Assembly (NCBI GenBank): GCA_946493085.1
Contig: CAMMAC010000013.1
Location: forward strand, 1 to 41,117
From: an uncultured Clostridiaceae bacterium
GTDB taxonomy: Bacteria > Bacillota > Clostridia > TANB77 > CAG-508
Reading direction: 5' to 3'
Length of the DNA: 41,117 bases
Shown here: piece by piece, positions 41,042 through 41,117 of the stretch
Numbering within the stretch: position 1 is the stretch's first letter
Layout of the letters: every line of letters starts with the position of its first letter
The notes under the pieces: model-generated
What the model saw: the letters and a program-made list of their open reading frames with translations, nothing else
Told to the model about the DNA's origin: nothing
Database searches by the model: none
Program-made: the position numbers and the translations under genes

Positions 41042-41117
41042 ATGATTAAAATTGTAAAAAAGAAAATCAATATGAGTGATGAACTCAAAGCCAAAATTAA
41101 TTGGTCTTGCAAATTTA
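41042..41117 (+). CDS. Hypothetical protein, start only (cut by window end)
   Basis: 25 codons from the ATG at 41042, preceded by AAAGGTG nine bases upstream, a moderate ribosome site. The visible residues begin MIKIVKKKINMSDELKAK and continue with INWSCKF; they do not identify a family. The gene starts 108 nt after a tRNA, so the start of an integrated element at the tRNA is possible, but nothing else supports it here. Confidence 0.5.
   Translation, partial: MIKIVKKKINMSDELKAKINWSCKF

Noticed and set aside
1..41117. CRISPR array, DGR template repeat or reverse transcriptase in the window
   Set aside because: No regular short direct repeats and no gene with YxDD-type motifs; the GC-rich 3' end of the lectin-fold gene has no second copy that I could find by eye.
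40859..41117. Integrated element at the tRNA-Thr
   Set aside because: No integrase start or repeated tRNA 3' end is visible in the remaining 180 bases; the terminator after the tRNA is ordinary.

Overview
The window is AT-rich, uses GGAGG-type ribosome binding sites and sigma-A-like promoters, and carries typical Firmicutes genes (ftsY, pgsA, a UPF0182 membrane protein, a DUF5665 protein, Wzm/Wzt-type polysaccharide export). The best guess is an uncultured gut-type member of the Clostridia. That placement is inference; no ribosomal RNA or marker set is present.

Layout. 1-2000: a two-gene operon of AlbA_2 (Schlafen-like) proteins, the downstream one cut by the window edge. 2140-3015: two broken genes of a prepilin-leader family. 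3200-25175: a long minus-strand cell-surface polysaccharide region. It starts at a good promoter (25146-25174) and contains glycosyltransferases, a Wzm/Wzt ABC exporter, a methyltransferase/kinase-like fusion, polytopic membrane proteins (DUF2142, DUF2304, a GT-C-like protein, an SMR/EamA-like protein), an MBL-fold protein and RmlD, and ends at a terminator (3105-3143). A secreted GH25 lysozyme with five Ig-like repeats and a prepilin-leader/LamG gene sit inside it. 25226-26300: a divergent DUF1385-like membrane protein. 26300-34700: an accessory region with a rhuM remnant, a transglutaminase-like protein, a prepilin-leader/GLUG gene split by an IS91-like element, and a prepilin-leader/C-type-lectin-fold gene whose 3' end looks like the variable region of a diversity-generating retroelement (DGR). 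34950-40740: conserved housekeeping genes (pgsA, DUF5665, UPF0182, ftsY, MBL-fold hydrolase). 40859-41117: tRNA-Thr(CGU), a terminator, and the first codons of a plus-strand gene.

The most unusual pattern is the prepilin-leader family. Its members share an N-terminus ending in GITLIALVVTI, with Ala where classical type IV pilins have Glu5, joined to unrelated C-terminal domains (LamG, GLUG, lectin fold). A DUF6273 fragment is probably the C-terminus of another member. Four loci carry the same leader of about 108 nt (101-108) that begins at or just after the preceding stop codon and ends in a hairpin burying the Shine-Dalgarno sequence. The pairing survives base changes between copies. Two of the four leaders now head genes that end or are interrupted at the same codon, one of them by a 2388-bp IS91-like element whose removal restores one continuous reading frame, and a third heads nothing. 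Together with the DGR-like 3' end, this suggests a family of secreted, exchangeable and possibly hypervariable surface proteins built on a common leader. No reverse transcriptase or template repeat was found in the window.
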